From Oligoflexia bacterium (GTDB lineage: Bacteria; Bdellovibrionota; UBA1018; CAIPTA01): a stretch of 40,814 nt of DNA. The translations under genes were made by a program, and so were the position numbers. The first letter of the stretch is position 1, and the number at the start of each line of letters is the position of its first letter. Location: contig JAMLID010000028.1 of assembly GCA_023954355.1 (NCBI GenBank), forward strand, positions 1 through 40,814, written 5' to 3'. The notes under the pieces were generated by a model. It saw only the letters and a program-made list of their open reading frames with translations, did not search any database and was not told the DNA's origin. Positions 1-7,973 of the stretch are shown piece after piece.

Positions 1-106
1 CGCCTAAACTTTTAGAATAATAAGGTAAAATAGGGATTACGATGCCAAAAGAAAGTAGGTCAAAGAAAACAACAAGGAAGATGGTAAGTAGTTGACGTTT
101 TTTCAT
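1..106 (-). CDS. MFS transporter, N-terminal fragment (runs off the window)
   Basis: Reading the minus strand from the ATG at 106-104 gives 35 codons that stay open to the window edge. The peptide begins MKKRQLL, then a hydrophobic helix containing FFDLLSFGIVIPILP. That is the typical first transmembrane segment of major facilitator superfamily drug/proton antiporters of the TetA-like group, whose first helix carries a D-(L)-(L)-x-FGIVIPILP signature. The protein would be an inner-membrane exporter, but the substrate cannot be told from one helix. There is no convincing Shine-Dalgarno sequence before the start. It is divergent from the lipoprotein gene at 260, and the spacer between them holds the promoter at 186-213. 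The family call rests on motif recognition only. Confidence 0.72.
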   Translation of the reverse strand, partial: MKKRQLLTIFLVVFFDLLSFGIVIPILPYYSKSLG

Positions 107-185
107 AGGAATACTGAATTGTCTGTTTCTTTTGCTTACCTAATTTAAGGTAAAATCGGCAAGGAATGAAACGATTTTTCAAAAA

Positions 186-213
186 TTGACGAGAACCGTA
201 AAAGTGATAAAAT
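186..213 (+). promoter_or_regulatory. Putative sigma70-type promoter for the lipoprotein gene
   Basis: TTGACG at 186-191 and TAAAAT at 208-213 are separated by 16 bases. Each differs from the consensus at one position. Transcription would begin near 220, leaving a leader of about 40-50 bases before the lipoprotein start. Seen by eye only. Confidence 0.45.
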
Positions 214-259
214 TAGCTTAGGTTCTCAATGAAGTGAGCCGACAAAGGTTCTACAGACC

Positions 260-1381
260 ATGGATGGATTTATGAAGGCCTTATTTTCTTTATTTTTTGT
301 TTTAGTATTTTTATCTGCTTGCGGAAGCGCAATTAACTCTGACAAAGCTAGTGTTCCAGACTTTGCAACAGCACCAGATTCTAGTGGCGATCCTGCTCCT
401 CCAAGTGGTGGTGGTGGAGTAGTAGTAGATGAGGCGGGGTTTTTTCTTAAACTATCGAATACAGGCTTAACTACTGTGATGCACGTATCTGATGCGGCCT
501 ATGGAGCCGATGCAGGAACTACAAATTTTAGTGCAGAATGTAGAATTCCTTATGGTACGGCTCCTGCGCTCTCTGATTATGTATGTATTTTAGAAATGGA
601 TGAGTTAGATACCTTTTTCAACGATTTAAAAATCCAGTATCATATTCCTTCAGGCATGTGTAACTACATTCGTGTTCGTCCCTATTGGTTTTATTCCTAT
701 GAGCCGGGCGATGGTCCAAGCACAGCTTCTTACGAAGTATTAGCTGATGGAACCATAGTAGATCATATCAATACTGTGAATGGTGTTGCTCAGTGTATGT
801 ATAATTATACTCTTGATGGAAGCTCGAATAAGCCAAACTGCTGTGTTGGTACGTATAACAGTATAGTTAATAACCAAGGTCAAGTCACTAGTACAATTAC
901 AGAGTGGGGCGGTGCCGTCGGCGCTTGTATTGAGGGGCCGGCAAAGTATACCCAGGTTCTTGATGAAAATAGATTTCCTTATAATTCTATATTTTATGGT
1001 TTATCTGGAATAAACAGTGAGTATTCTGTTAAAGGACCTATAGCAACAAGAGCGTTGGCATCTACTGTAGTTTCATCAAACTACTATAATCCTGTAGCAG
1101 ACCATGGTAATAATCGTCCATTGGCGATGAGAGCTCCAGCAGCGGTAACTAATGCTACACTTGCAAGAACACCTCAAGATACTTATACATTTGAGTGTTT
1201 AGATGATGCCGATGACTTTATTGCAAGGATTCGGTTATTTATTCGTGAATGGAATACTTCTCCAATTGCAGAGGGCGGTAACCCAAATGTGGTGGGTAAC
1301 GAACCTGTGTATGGTACTCCTAATAACGACTACTCTGATTGGGGAGATTTTGGTAACGTATATCCGGCCTCTAATCTGTAA
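260..1381 (+). CDS. Cysteine-rich lipoprotein of unknown function
   Basis: A 373-residue predicted lipoprotein. The N-terminus is a signal peptide ending in the lipobox LSAC (C21), followed by a flexible linker rich in Pro and Gly (PAPPSGGGG, about residues 46-53) and a domain of about 310 residues with several cysteines, including a CC pair near 195. It should be anchored in the envelope, and the cysteines probably form disulfides. I recognise no family. The start may be the ATG at 272, which gives a more typical MKALFSL signal peptide and has GGATGG just upstream; the ATG at 260 has AAAGG about 11 bases upstream. The 3' end overlaps the likely start of the next gene, so the two are probably co-translated. 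Confidence 0.8.
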   Translation: MDGFMKALFSLFFVLVFLSACGSAINSDKASVPDFATAPDSSGDPAPPSGGGGVVVDEAGFFLKLSNTGLTTVMHVSDAAYGADAGTTNFSAECRIPYGTAPALSDYVCILEMDELDTFFNDLKIQYHIPSGMCNYIRVRPYWFYSYEPGDGPSTASYEVLADGTIVDHINTVNGVAQCMYNYTLDGSSNKPNCCVGTYNSIVNNQGQVTSTITEWGGAVGACIEGPAKYTQVLDENRFPYNSIFYGLSGINSEYSVKGPIATRALASTVVSSNYYNPVADHGNNRPLAMRAPAAVTNATLARTPQDTYTFECLDDADDFIARIRLFIREWNTSPIAEGGNPNVVGNEPVYGTPNNDYSDWGDFGNVYPASNL

Positions 1382-2258
1382 GCAATTTAGGAGGCTATTC
1401 GTTTTTGGAATTTGTGTTCAAGCTTTTTTGAGTATTAATGCTCATGCATTAGTGACGGGAGAGTCTTCACTCAAGTTTGAAAATAATAGCACAGGCAGAA
1501 TTATTTTAGGCTCAGATAGTCCCATGGTTATCGAGCCAAAAGACCAATACAAAAAAGTCATTTTACTATGGGGCAGTTTAGATATTCACTCAACTGTAGA
1601 AGAAGTTATTGTTGTCTCAGGTAGAGTGCAGTTTAAAAAGGGCTCGAAAATCACCAAATCACTTACTCTCATGGGAGGCTCATATGAAGTGGAAAGTGGA
1701 GCCGACGTAAAAGTTGAACAAATTGCCTTTCAAAAGCCTGGTATTTTACTTCAATCAGCGAAAACAGCTTTGGAAAAGGCAAGAAACTCTATAGGCACAA
1801 TTGCGAAAATTATAGGAATAATTTTAGGGTTGTTTTTTCTTTGGATAATAGGATTGTTCGTGTTTTTCTTTTTTCCTTCTTTTTCAAAGTCGTCTTCAGT
1901 TTTATTTTCTCAAGGGCTCAAAAATTGTTTAGCTGCATTTTTGGGTTTTTTAGCAATTCCCATATTAAGTGTTCTTTTGGTGATATCTATAATTGGAATA
2001 TTGCTTCTTCCTTTTTGGTTTTTCTTTTTACTTCTTACTTTTGTTTTTGGATATTTATCTGCTGCTCTTTGGGTTGGCTCGAGAGTCGTACCTAATTTTA
2101 AGCGATATTGGGCAGGGGCTTTACGTTTATTTGTTGGTATATTACTTCTACAAATTATTTGGTGGACAGATACTTATCTTGGGGACTGTCTTTTTATTTT
2201 ATTCTGTGTGTTGGGTTGGGGAAATACACTCAGGTATTTGAGGCGAAGCCTTCGTTAG
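1350..2258 (+). CDS. Exported bactofilin-like domain with C-terminal membrane helices
   Basis: The open frame extends back to 1203, but those codons lie inside the upstream lipoprotein gene. A TTG at 1350 gives a sensible signal peptide (basic KQFRRLF, hydrophobic core, AHA cleavage site) and 302 residues, with GGGGAG close upstream. After the signal, residues of the type GSLDIHSTVEEVIVVSG and SLTLMGGSYEVESGADV repeat short beta-strands, like the polymer-forming right-handed beta-helix of bactofilins. Then come about four very hydrophobic helices (nucleotides about 1800-2190) and a basic tail, LRYLRRSLR. Known bactofilins are cytosolic or membrane-associated polymers; here the repeat would be periplasmic. 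The function is unknown and the exact start is uncertain. Confidence 0.6.
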   Translation: MVTYIRPLICKQFRRLFVFGICVQAFLSINAHALVTGESSLKFENNSTGRIILGSDSPMVIEPKDQYKKVILLWGSLDIHSTVEEVIVVSGRVQFKKGSKITKSLTLMGGSYEVESGADVKVEQIAFQKPGILLQSAKTALEKARNSIGTIAKIIGIILGLFFLWIIGLFVFFFFPSFSKSSSVLFSQGLKNCLAAFLGFLAIPILSVLLVISIIGILLLPFWFFFLLLTFVFGYLSAALWVGSRVVPNFKRYWAGALRLFVGILLLQIIWWTDTYLGDCLFILFCVLGWGNTLRYLRRSLR

Positions 2259-2265
2259 GCATAAT

Positions 2266-3069
2266 TTAAATAGAGAGTTGAAAAACTTCTTTAGTATTAT
2301 TTCTTGTAACTCTAATAACTTCGTCAATCGTAAGACCCTTTATTTCAGCTACCTTCTCTGCAACTATTTTTGTATAGGATGGGTGATTCTTTTTTCCCCT
2401 ATGAGGAATTGGCGCTAAGTAAGGCGAGTCGGTTTCTACTAAGATGCGCTCTAGGGGAGTATTCTTTACGATTTCTCGTAAAGAATCGGCGTTCTTAAAG
2501 GTGATGATTCCAGAGAAAGAAAGAAAATAGCCCAGATCTAAGCATGATTTCGCTAATTCGGCACTACCTGAAAAACAATGAATAATACCAGGAACTTTAT
2601 TTTTATAGTTCGTATGAAAGCGAGGAGCATGTTCTTTAAGGTAGTGAATGGTGTCGGCTTCAGCCTCTCTTGTATGTACAATGACGGGCTTTCCCTTTTC
2701 GATAGAAAAGTCTAATTGCTGCTTAAGAACAGATTTTTGTACGTCATGTTCAGAGTGATCATAATAATAATCTAAGCCTAATTCACCAACGGCTACACAT
2801 TTTGGGTGTTCAACAAGCGCTTTCATTTGGTTAAAAATATCTTGGTTGAATTCTTTTGCGTCATGGGGGTGTATGCCCGTAGAAAAATAAATATTTTTAT
2901 AGCGATCAGCTAAGTCACGAACTTTTTTTAGAGATTCTGGAGCAGCTGCGATTGTTACAATTTCTGTAACACCCGCAACAACAGCCTCTTGGATTAGCTC
3001 ATCCGTTGAGAGATCGTACTCATAGTCTAAATGCGCGTGGCTATCGATAAGGCCAAGACTACTTTGCAT
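2266..3069 (-). CDS. tatD: TatD family metal-dependent deoxyribonuclease
   Basis: A 267-residue protein of the usual TatD length. It has the metal-binding DSHAHLD near the N-terminus (H11, H13), a GELGLDYYYD segment, IVHTREAE, IIHCFSGS, and the C-terminal ETDSPYLAP with the last metal-binding Asp. TatD proteins are cytoplasmic Mg2+-dependent 3'-5' exonucleases or phosphodiesterases of the amidohydrolase superfamily, linked to DNA repair and RNA quality control. Its start lies 11 bases inside the end of the VKOR-DsbA gene, so it is the last gene of the minus-strand operon. It is convergent with the membrane-protein gene ending at 2258, with a gap of only 7 bases and no obvious terminator. Confidence 0.93.
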   Translation of the reverse strand: MQSSLGLIDSHAHLDYEYDLSTDELIQEAVVAGVTEIVTIAAAPESLKKVRDLADRYKNIYFSTGIHPHDAKEFNQDIFNQMKALVEHPKCVAVGELGLDYYYDHSEHDVQKSVLKQQLDFSIEKGKPVIVHTREAEADTIHYLKEHAPRFHTNYKNKVPGIIHCFSGSAELAKSCLDLGYFLSFSGIITFKNADSLREIVKNTPLERILVETDSPYLAPIPHRGKKNHPSYTKIVAEKVAEIKGLTIDEVIRVTRNNTKEVFQLSI

Positions 3070-4279
3070 TGGCTTGTAGTTCTTTGAGTAGCGCTTCTAA
3101 GTCGTGCATACTATATGCGCCAATTACTTTTCGCCCGTTAATGACTAAAGTAGGAGTCGACTCTAGGTTAATCATTTCACCCCATGACATTTGTCTTTGA
3201 AGCGTTGTTGTCGTTTCTGTTGAATCCATACAGGCTTTTGTTTCATTTAAATCAAGTCCGATCTTTTCGATGAGAGAATCAATGGTTGAAGGAGAGAGGT
3301 TTTCTTGATTATCGAATATTTGGTCATGTAGTGCCCAAAACTTATCAGACTTTGCAGCACAAATAGAGGCCTTAGCGGCATAGCAGGCTGAGGTATGTCC
3401 ACCATTAGGAACACTCGGATTACAAGAGCCATCGAGAGGAAAATTTAAATACGTAAGTTGCACTTTGTCTTTATGTTTAAGTAAAAATGGTTTCAGAAAT
3501 TGTGCGGCCATTTTACAAGCAGGGCATTGAAAATCTGCAAACTTTACAATCGTCATTACAGGTTTTTCTGCACCCTCAGATTGATTTTTAATATAGGCTT
3601 CTGTAGGTAAAAATGTTTGTTGAGATCCTTTCCAAACATCAGCAAGGGTTGGTGCTCCTGATGGTGGTTGGTAAGTTTGCATTCCCTTAGCAGTAGCACC
3701 AACGATAGAAAAAGCCACAAAAGAGACTATAGAAACGATAAAAGAGCTTTTTACGCGACTAGAGTTCATAGGAATTTTTTTAGGAAACAAAGCTTCAAAC
3801 GATGAGAAAAGAGCATTTCCCCAATTTAGGCCAAGTTGCTTTACCAGCGTTGGCCAAATAGCTAGGTTTATTAACCAAAGCATCGCACATCCTATACAAA
3901 ACGATTTTAAAACAAAGCGGGATATAAAAAACATCAGAACCGTTACGAGAATGGAAATTGTAGAAAGCAGAAAAAGTACATAAAGAGATTCGTTAGCTGC
4001 TTGGTAGTTGCGTAGTGACCAAAAACCTAAAATTAATACAGTGAAGTAAAAGCTCATAGCAATGGCTGCGACGGGGATTCCCATAACGTACGAATATTCT
4101 GAAACTGCAACTGAGGCACAACCAGTGTCTGAACTTGATCCTGGTATACCGCAACCTTCTGTCAGAGATGCTTGGCCAGAAGAAAATTTAATGTGAGTAC
4201 TCAATAACCAGCCTGAAACAAGAATTCCAGCTAAAGATAGTGCCAATAAAATTTTTAAAAATGTTGTATCGGTTCTCAT
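3059..4279 (-). CDS. VKOR-DsbA fusion: disulfide-forming membrane protein
   Basis: A 406-residue fusion that should both generate and transfer disulfide bonds in the periplasm. The N-terminal half is a vitamin K epoxide reductase (VKOR) domain: a loop cysteine pair (C43, C54) after helix 1, further helices, and the quinone-side CxxC FCIGC (C128, C131). A further helix at about 175-195 leads to an exported DsbA-like thioredoxin domain with FADFQCPAC (C252, C255) and a later cis-proline segment, ESTPTLVING. In other bacteria VKOR replaces DsbB and is often fused to, or adjacent to, its thioredoxin partner. The fusion fits the many Cys-containing exported proteins in this window. It lies between pgeF and tatD in a minus-strand run. 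Confidence 0.92.
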   Translation of the reverse strand: MRTDTTFLKILLALSLAGILVSGWLLSTHIKFSSGQASLTEGCGIPGSSSDTGCASVAVSEYSYVMGIPVAAIAMSFYFTVLILGFWSLRNYQAANESLYVLFLLSTISILVTVLMFFISRFVLKSFCIGCAMLWLINLAIWPTLVKQLGLNWGNALFSSFEALFPKKIPMNSSRVKSSFIVSIVSFVAFSIVGATAKGMQTYQPPSGAPTLADVWKGSQQTFLPTEAYIKNQSEGAEKPVMTIVKFADFQCPACKMAAQFLKPFLLKHKDKVQLTYLNFPLDGSCNPSVPNGGHTSACYAAKASICAAKSDKFWALHDQIFDNQENLSPSTIDSLIEKIGLDLNETKACMDSTETTTTLQRQMSWGEMINLESTPTLVINGRKVIGAYSMHDLEALLKELQANAK

Positions 4280-4329
4280 GTTTTCTCCAGTGTCTAAGCG
4301 CTTTTGCCAACTAATAGTAAACGCTAAGC

Positions 4330-5022
4330 TTAGTTTTTGAAAGCAATATAGGAGAGTATTCTGCCCGCTTTTTTTCCCTCTCGTCGAAAAGATGGCAATT
4401 TGCCCTTTTCTTTATGTGTGCATATTGTCGATTTCTCTATTTCATAGCTAAAAGAAAGGGGATCAAGTGCTTCTTTTAATTGATTTTCGTTTTCTTGGGA
4501 GAGATCAAAAAAGTATTTTTCTTTTGAAGCACCGTGAATAGCAATGCCTGAATCTAAGCAGCCAGGAAACGAATCAATGACTTCTTGCCCCACCTCAAAG
4601 GAAGCTTTTTGTATACAAGGCCCTATAAAAAGAGAGAGTTTAGACTGGGATGAGAATAATGGGTGAGATTTCATTTTCTCCATAAATGTTTTTATGGCTT
4701 TAGAGGTAATTTTTTGCGCAGTTCCGCGCCAGCCGGCATGTATAGCAATAACGCCATAAGCAGATTCTTGGTTTGATAAACAACCTAAGATGGGGCAGCA
4801 ATCAGCTGAATATACTCCAATAGCAATGGGGGCGATAGTAGCTAAGGCATCAGCCTCATTTTTTTGTTGTTCAAAAGACGTAATCCAGTGCAGCTGGTCT
4901 TTGTGAACTTGCTTTACGGTAGCTATCGTTTTAACGATTTCATTTGGTTGAGATTCCGCTAGGTAGCGGATATCGAATCCATAGGTTAAGTTCTTTATTT
5001 TCTCAAAACAGTTTGCTTTCAT
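4330..5022 (-). CDS. pgeF: Laccase-domain protein PgeF/YfiH family
   Basis: 230 residues from the ATG at 5022. Family signatures are VYSADCCPILG, AIHAGWRGTA, a Cys/Glu segment GPCIQKASFEVG, and CTHKE..SFRREG near the C-terminus; the His and Cys residues form the metal/active site. Members are described as peptidoglycan-editing factors (PgeF) and as purine nucleoside phosphorylase/adenosine deaminase-type enzymes, older databases calling them polyphenol oxidases. I chose 5022 over the upstream ATG at 5037 because it overlaps the rluD stop as ATGA, the usual coupled arrangement, with AAAGA upstream. The rluD-pgeF pairing is common in bacteria and supports both calls. Confidence 0.9.
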   Translation of the reverse strand: MKANCFEKIKNLTYGFDIRYLAESQPNEIVKTIATVKQVHKDQLHWITSFEQQKNEADALATIAPIAIGVYSADCCPILGCLSNQESAYGVIAIHAGWRGTAQKITSKAIKTFMEKMKSHPLFSSQSKLSLFIGPCIQKASFEVGQEVIDSFPGCLDSGIAIHGASKEKYFFDLSQENENQLKEALDPLSFSYEIEKSTICTHKEKGKLPSFRREGKKAGRILSYIAFKN

Positions 5023-6029
5023 TTGGATTCTTTCCATTCATTGAAAATGCATAATAGATCGTCAGGAAATTCAGAGTTGAAAGTCATTCGTTTTGATAGT
5101 TTTGGGTGCTCAAAGGAAAGGTGTGTTGCATGCAAAAATTGACGATTGGTCTCATAAAGGTTCAAAATTTTTTGTGCTAAGTCTTTATGATTTTTTCTTA
5201 GCAGCTGTAATCCCTTCTCTTTTGCTTGTCGGGCTCCTCGTTTGGTGCTGTATATGGTATCGCCAAGAAGTGGTGCATTTGCATGAGAAAAATGTACTCG
5301 AATTTGATGTGTTCTGCCCGTGTATAGGGTTGCTTCAAAATGCTGGATTCCCAAATGACTTTTGAGAATTTGATACTTAGTTAAAGCTGTACGTCCTTCA
5401 GTATTTATAGACATTTTTTTTCGATCAGCTTTGTCTCTGGCTATTGGCCAGTCAAACTCTCCATTTTTAGGAATCGAACCCCAGCACAGACCTTGGTATT
5501 TACGATCTATAGTGTGTTCTTTAAACTGTTTTGCTAGGGCGAGATGCGTTTGTTCTTCTTTAGCGATAATAAGGATTCCCGACGTATGTTTATCTATGCG
5601 ATGGACGATGCCTGGTCTTAGTTTTCCTCCAATGCCTTGGCCTGTATAGATTTCTGGAAAAGCATGCAAGAGAGCATTCACAAGAGTGCCTGTTTCGTTT
5701 CCTACAGCTGGGTGAACCACTAGCCCTGCTGGTTTATCGATGATGGCCAAACATTCATCTTGGTATAAAATTTTTAAGGGTATATTTTCTGGCTCTGCTT
5801 CTAAGGGAGTCGCTTTGGGGATCGTTATAATAACTTTCGTTCCTGAAGCAAGCTTTTGGTTTGCCTTGGCTAATTTGTTGTCGGCGAGGATGTGGCCTTC
5901 TTTTAGAAGTAATTGAATTTTAGATCTTGTTAGGCGTGGGATTTTTTTACTTAAGTAAGAGTCTAATCTAGTGGTTTCTGATTCACTATCTGTGATGATC
6001 TCTGTTACAGATGTTGCTGTATCTTTCAC
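5019..6029 (-). CDS. rluD: RluD-type 23S rRNA pseudouridine synthase
   Basis: A 336-residue RluA/RluD-family pseudouridine synthase. An S4 RNA-binding domain occupies about residues 18-75 (TRLDSYLSKKIPRLTRSKIQ). The catalytic domain has DKPAGLVVHP, then the active-site segment RPGIVHRIDKHTSGILI with the catalytic Asp in HRID, and GRTHQIRVH near the C-terminus. RluD makes pseudouridines in helix 69 of 23S rRNA during late large-subunit assembly. Family members share these motifs, so assignment to RluD over RluA/RluC rests on the S4 domain and the pgeF neighbour. The gene follows the J/HTH gene after 46 bases. Confidence 0.9.
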   Translation of the reverse strand: MKDTATSVTEIITDSESETTRLDSYLSKKIPRLTRSKIQLLLKEGHILADNKLAKANQKLASGTKVIITIPKATPLEAEPENIPLKILYQDECLAIIDKPAGLVVHPAVGNETGTLVNALLHAFPEIYTGQGIGGKLRPGIVHRIDKHTSGILIIAKEEQTHLALAKQFKEHTIDRKYQGLCWGSIPKNGEFDWPIARDKADRKKMSINTEGRTALTKYQILKSHLGIQHFEATLYTGRTHQIRVHFSHANAPLLGDTIYSTKRGARQAKEKGLQLLRKNHKDLAQKILNLYETNRQFLHATHLSFEHPKLSKRMTFNSEFPDDLLCIFNEWKESK

Positions 6030-6075
6030 AGTATAATGCCCCTTTATCTAGATGCAGTTTCAAAAATGAGTTTAG

Positions 6076-6840
6076 CTAAAGACTTGGTCGTTTATTCTTC
6101 AGAAACTCCATGTACGAAGAGCTAACTTTTTCATGATTTAATTTTAATGCACGAGCATACTGAATAACAAAGCCACGTACAAAAACATTTGCCGGTAGCT
6201 TTTCAACCTGATCTTCTTCTAGCGCCGTTAAATAGTTTTTACTAATCTTTAAAATATCAATCATTTGGTCCAATGTTACATTTTTGTATTCACGTACAGA
6301 TCGTAAAAAACCACCACTAACATTTTCACATTTATTGATTCGCTCTTCCATTTCTGGATCGTTTTTTTGGCTTTCTATTTTTAGGTAGTTCTTCATTACA
6401 GGGTTTGCAGACTTAGATTCCTGTGTTTGTAGTATGCGATCAATATGGCTCATGTTTCCAGCTGTAGCTGTTGGAGCGTTACTAGTTGTTGAACTACTTT
6501 GGTATTCTGTAGAAGCGCTTGTGATTTCTTCTCGGGCTTCATTTTTAGAAAAAGTAACGCTAGAAGACCTATACGAGCTATTGTAGCTATCTGATGAGAT
6601 GATTCCGTGAGAGTCATCATATTTTTTACGCGAATCAACATCCGAAAGAATGGTATAGGCTTCTTCAATTTCAGAGAGAATATCTTTTGATTCTTCAGCA
6701 GAATAGAGCGAGTAAGCCGCTAATGAGTCTCTGTTATACGCATTTTTCGCTTTAATATAAGCATGTCTAATTGTATCGGGGCTGGCATTAAAACTAACAT
6801 CTAATATTTCGTAAAGAGATTGCTTACGGGTATTACTCAT
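6076..6840 (-). CDS. Degenerate J-domain protein with C-terminal RodZ-type HTH
   Basis: 254 residues from the ATG at 6840, which overlaps the stop of the MinD-like gene. Residues about 7-72 resemble a DnaJ J-domain (SLYEILDV, then AYIKAKNAYN, then EAYTILSDVDSRKKYDD), but the essential HPD tripeptide is replaced by N36-R37-D38, so it probably cannot stimulate DnaK. A Ser/Thr-rich linker follows. The C-terminal about 75 residues match the HTH_25 domain of RodZ (FLRSVREYKNVTL, YLTALEE, LPANVFVRGFVIQYARAL). There is no membrane helix, unlike RodZ. HTH_25 in RodZ binds MreB and not DNA, so this may be a scaffold. The tight coupling to the MinD-like ATPase suggests a partner in cell positioning. 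Function is inferred. Confidence 0.8.
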   Translation of the reverse strand: MSNTRKQSLYEILDVSFNASPDTIRHAYIKAKNAYNRDSLAAYSLYSAEESKDILSEIEEAYTILSDVDSRKKYDDSHGIISSDSYNSSYRSSSVTFSKNEAREEITSASTEYQSSSTTSNAPTATAGNMSHIDRILQTQESKSANPVMKNYLKIESQKNDPEMEERINKCENVSGGFLRSVREYKNVTLDQMIDILKISKNYLTALEEDQVEKLPANVFVRGFVIQYARALKLNHEKVSSSYMEFLKNKRPSL

Positions 6841-7855
6841 AGGATTTTTCGTTCTTAATTTTTTCTGCTTGTTCAGCAACAATATGGCCAACCATTTTTT
6901 GCATGGTTGCCACTAGTGGATTCGTAGGAAACTCTACAGCTAAAGGCTTTCGTCTTCTAACAGATTGCCAAACAGCGCTGTCGTACTCTAGATTACCTAA
7001 GTAATCCACGTTAATGCCAAAGTATTTTTTGCATACGTTTTTAACACCAAAGCCAATTTCAGCATCAGTGCCTGTTCTTGTTTGGTTTACGACTAGCTTT
7101 AAATTCATTTCATTCATCGCAAGACGAACTTTGCCTCCAAGGTCGGAAGACTCGTTTTCGATTGCTGATAAGAGATCTGCGGGGGTCTTAATGCCTAGCT
7201 CTTCTTTTTTCTCTACGATTTTGTCAACGAGTTCTCTTGCATCTAATTGGTGCTCGATATTTTTGAGCTTTCGATAAAACGCACTTTTAATAAAGCGATA
7301 GGCATTTTCTATACTGGTTGGCTCAGGAAGAACAACTAGTATCCCTACATCTGCAGCGATGAAGAAGTCTAATGTATTGAAAGAAGTTCCAGCACCTAAA
7401 TCTAGAATTACATAATCTGATTTTAGTTGTTGAAGTCTTTGGATAAGTTTTTGCTTTTGTGCATGAGGTAGATTGGCAGCATTTAGGCTATCGTGTGCAC
7501 CACTAATTAGTTGTAGGTTGGGAACAATAGTTGGGGCACATAAGTCTTCGATATTTTCAATATCACTAGAAAAAACATCCGATAATGTTCGGCTGCTCAT
7601 TTCTACGCCAAGACATGTGTGCAAATTGGCTCCGCCTAGATCTAAATCTACTAGTGTGACTTTTGCACCAGCGCGAGCAAGGGTAATAGCAAAGTTTGCC
7701 GTTACAAGAGTTTTTCCCACTCCGCCTTTACCACCGCCTATAGCTAAAATTTGTTTATAAGAAGATTTATTTGATCCCAATAGTTTAGATTCTTGGTGAA
7801 TCGATGTGCTTGTGATTGTTTCTTCTTCTGTTTTTGTATTGATATTATGATCCAT
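6833..7855 (-). CDS. MinD/ParA-family ATPase
   Basis: A 340-residue P-loop ATPase of the SIMIBI class. It has the deviant Walker A GGKGGVGKT (about residues 41-49), the switch/Walker A' region VDLDLGGANLHTCLG, and Walker B YVILDLGAGTSFNTLDFF. The pattern is closest to MinD/FlhG (YlxH)-type proteins, ATP-dependent dimers that position division sites, flagella or other polar structures on the membrane. I see no obvious amphipathic membrane-targeting helix at the C-terminus, and a charged N-terminal extension of about 30 residues precedes the P-loop. It is first in the minus-strand operon, with a promoter at 7884-7912, and overlaps the J/HTH gene by 8 bases. No minC, minE or flhF is nearby. Confidence 0.88.
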   Translation of the reverse strand: MDHNINTKTEEETITSTSIHQESKLLGSNKSSYKQILAIGGGKGGVGKTLVTANFAITLARAGAKVTLVDLDLGGANLHTCLGVEMSSRTLSDVFSSDIENIEDLCAPTIVPNLQLISGAHDSLNAANLPHAQKQKLIQRLQQLKSDYVILDLGAGTSFNTLDFFIAADVGILVVLPEPTSIENAYRFIKSAFYRKLKNIEHQLDARELVDKIVEKKEELGIKTPADLLSAIENESSDLGGKVRLAMNEMNLKLVVNQTRTGTDAEIGFGVKNVCKKYFGINVDYLGNLEYDSAVWQSVRRRKPLAVEFPTNPLVATMQKMVGHIVAEQAEKIKNEKSYE

Positions 7856-7883
7856 CTACCGCTTGTTCCCTCTTCTCTATTCC

Positions 7884-7912
7884 AGTATTCCGACCCTAAC
7901 GCTTAAAGTCAA
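7884..7912 (-). promoter_or_regulatory. Putative sigma70-type promoter of the MinD-like operon
   Basis: On the minus strand, TTGACT (7912-7907) and AATACT (7889-7884) are exactly 17 bases apart. Transcription would start about 20 bases before the ATG at 7855. It is the only good promoter I saw before the run of minus-strand genes down to 2266. Confidence 0.5.
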
Positions 7913-7973
7913 CCGGAAACGTAAGAACATTACTAATGCATTTCTCTATGCCTTTCGATTAGAGTAAGGCTTT

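Noticed and set aside
1203..1349. Upstream extension of the membrane-protein frame to an ATG at 1203
   Set aside because: These codons lie wholly inside the lipoprotein gene in another frame and would place about 50 odd residues before a clear signal peptide.
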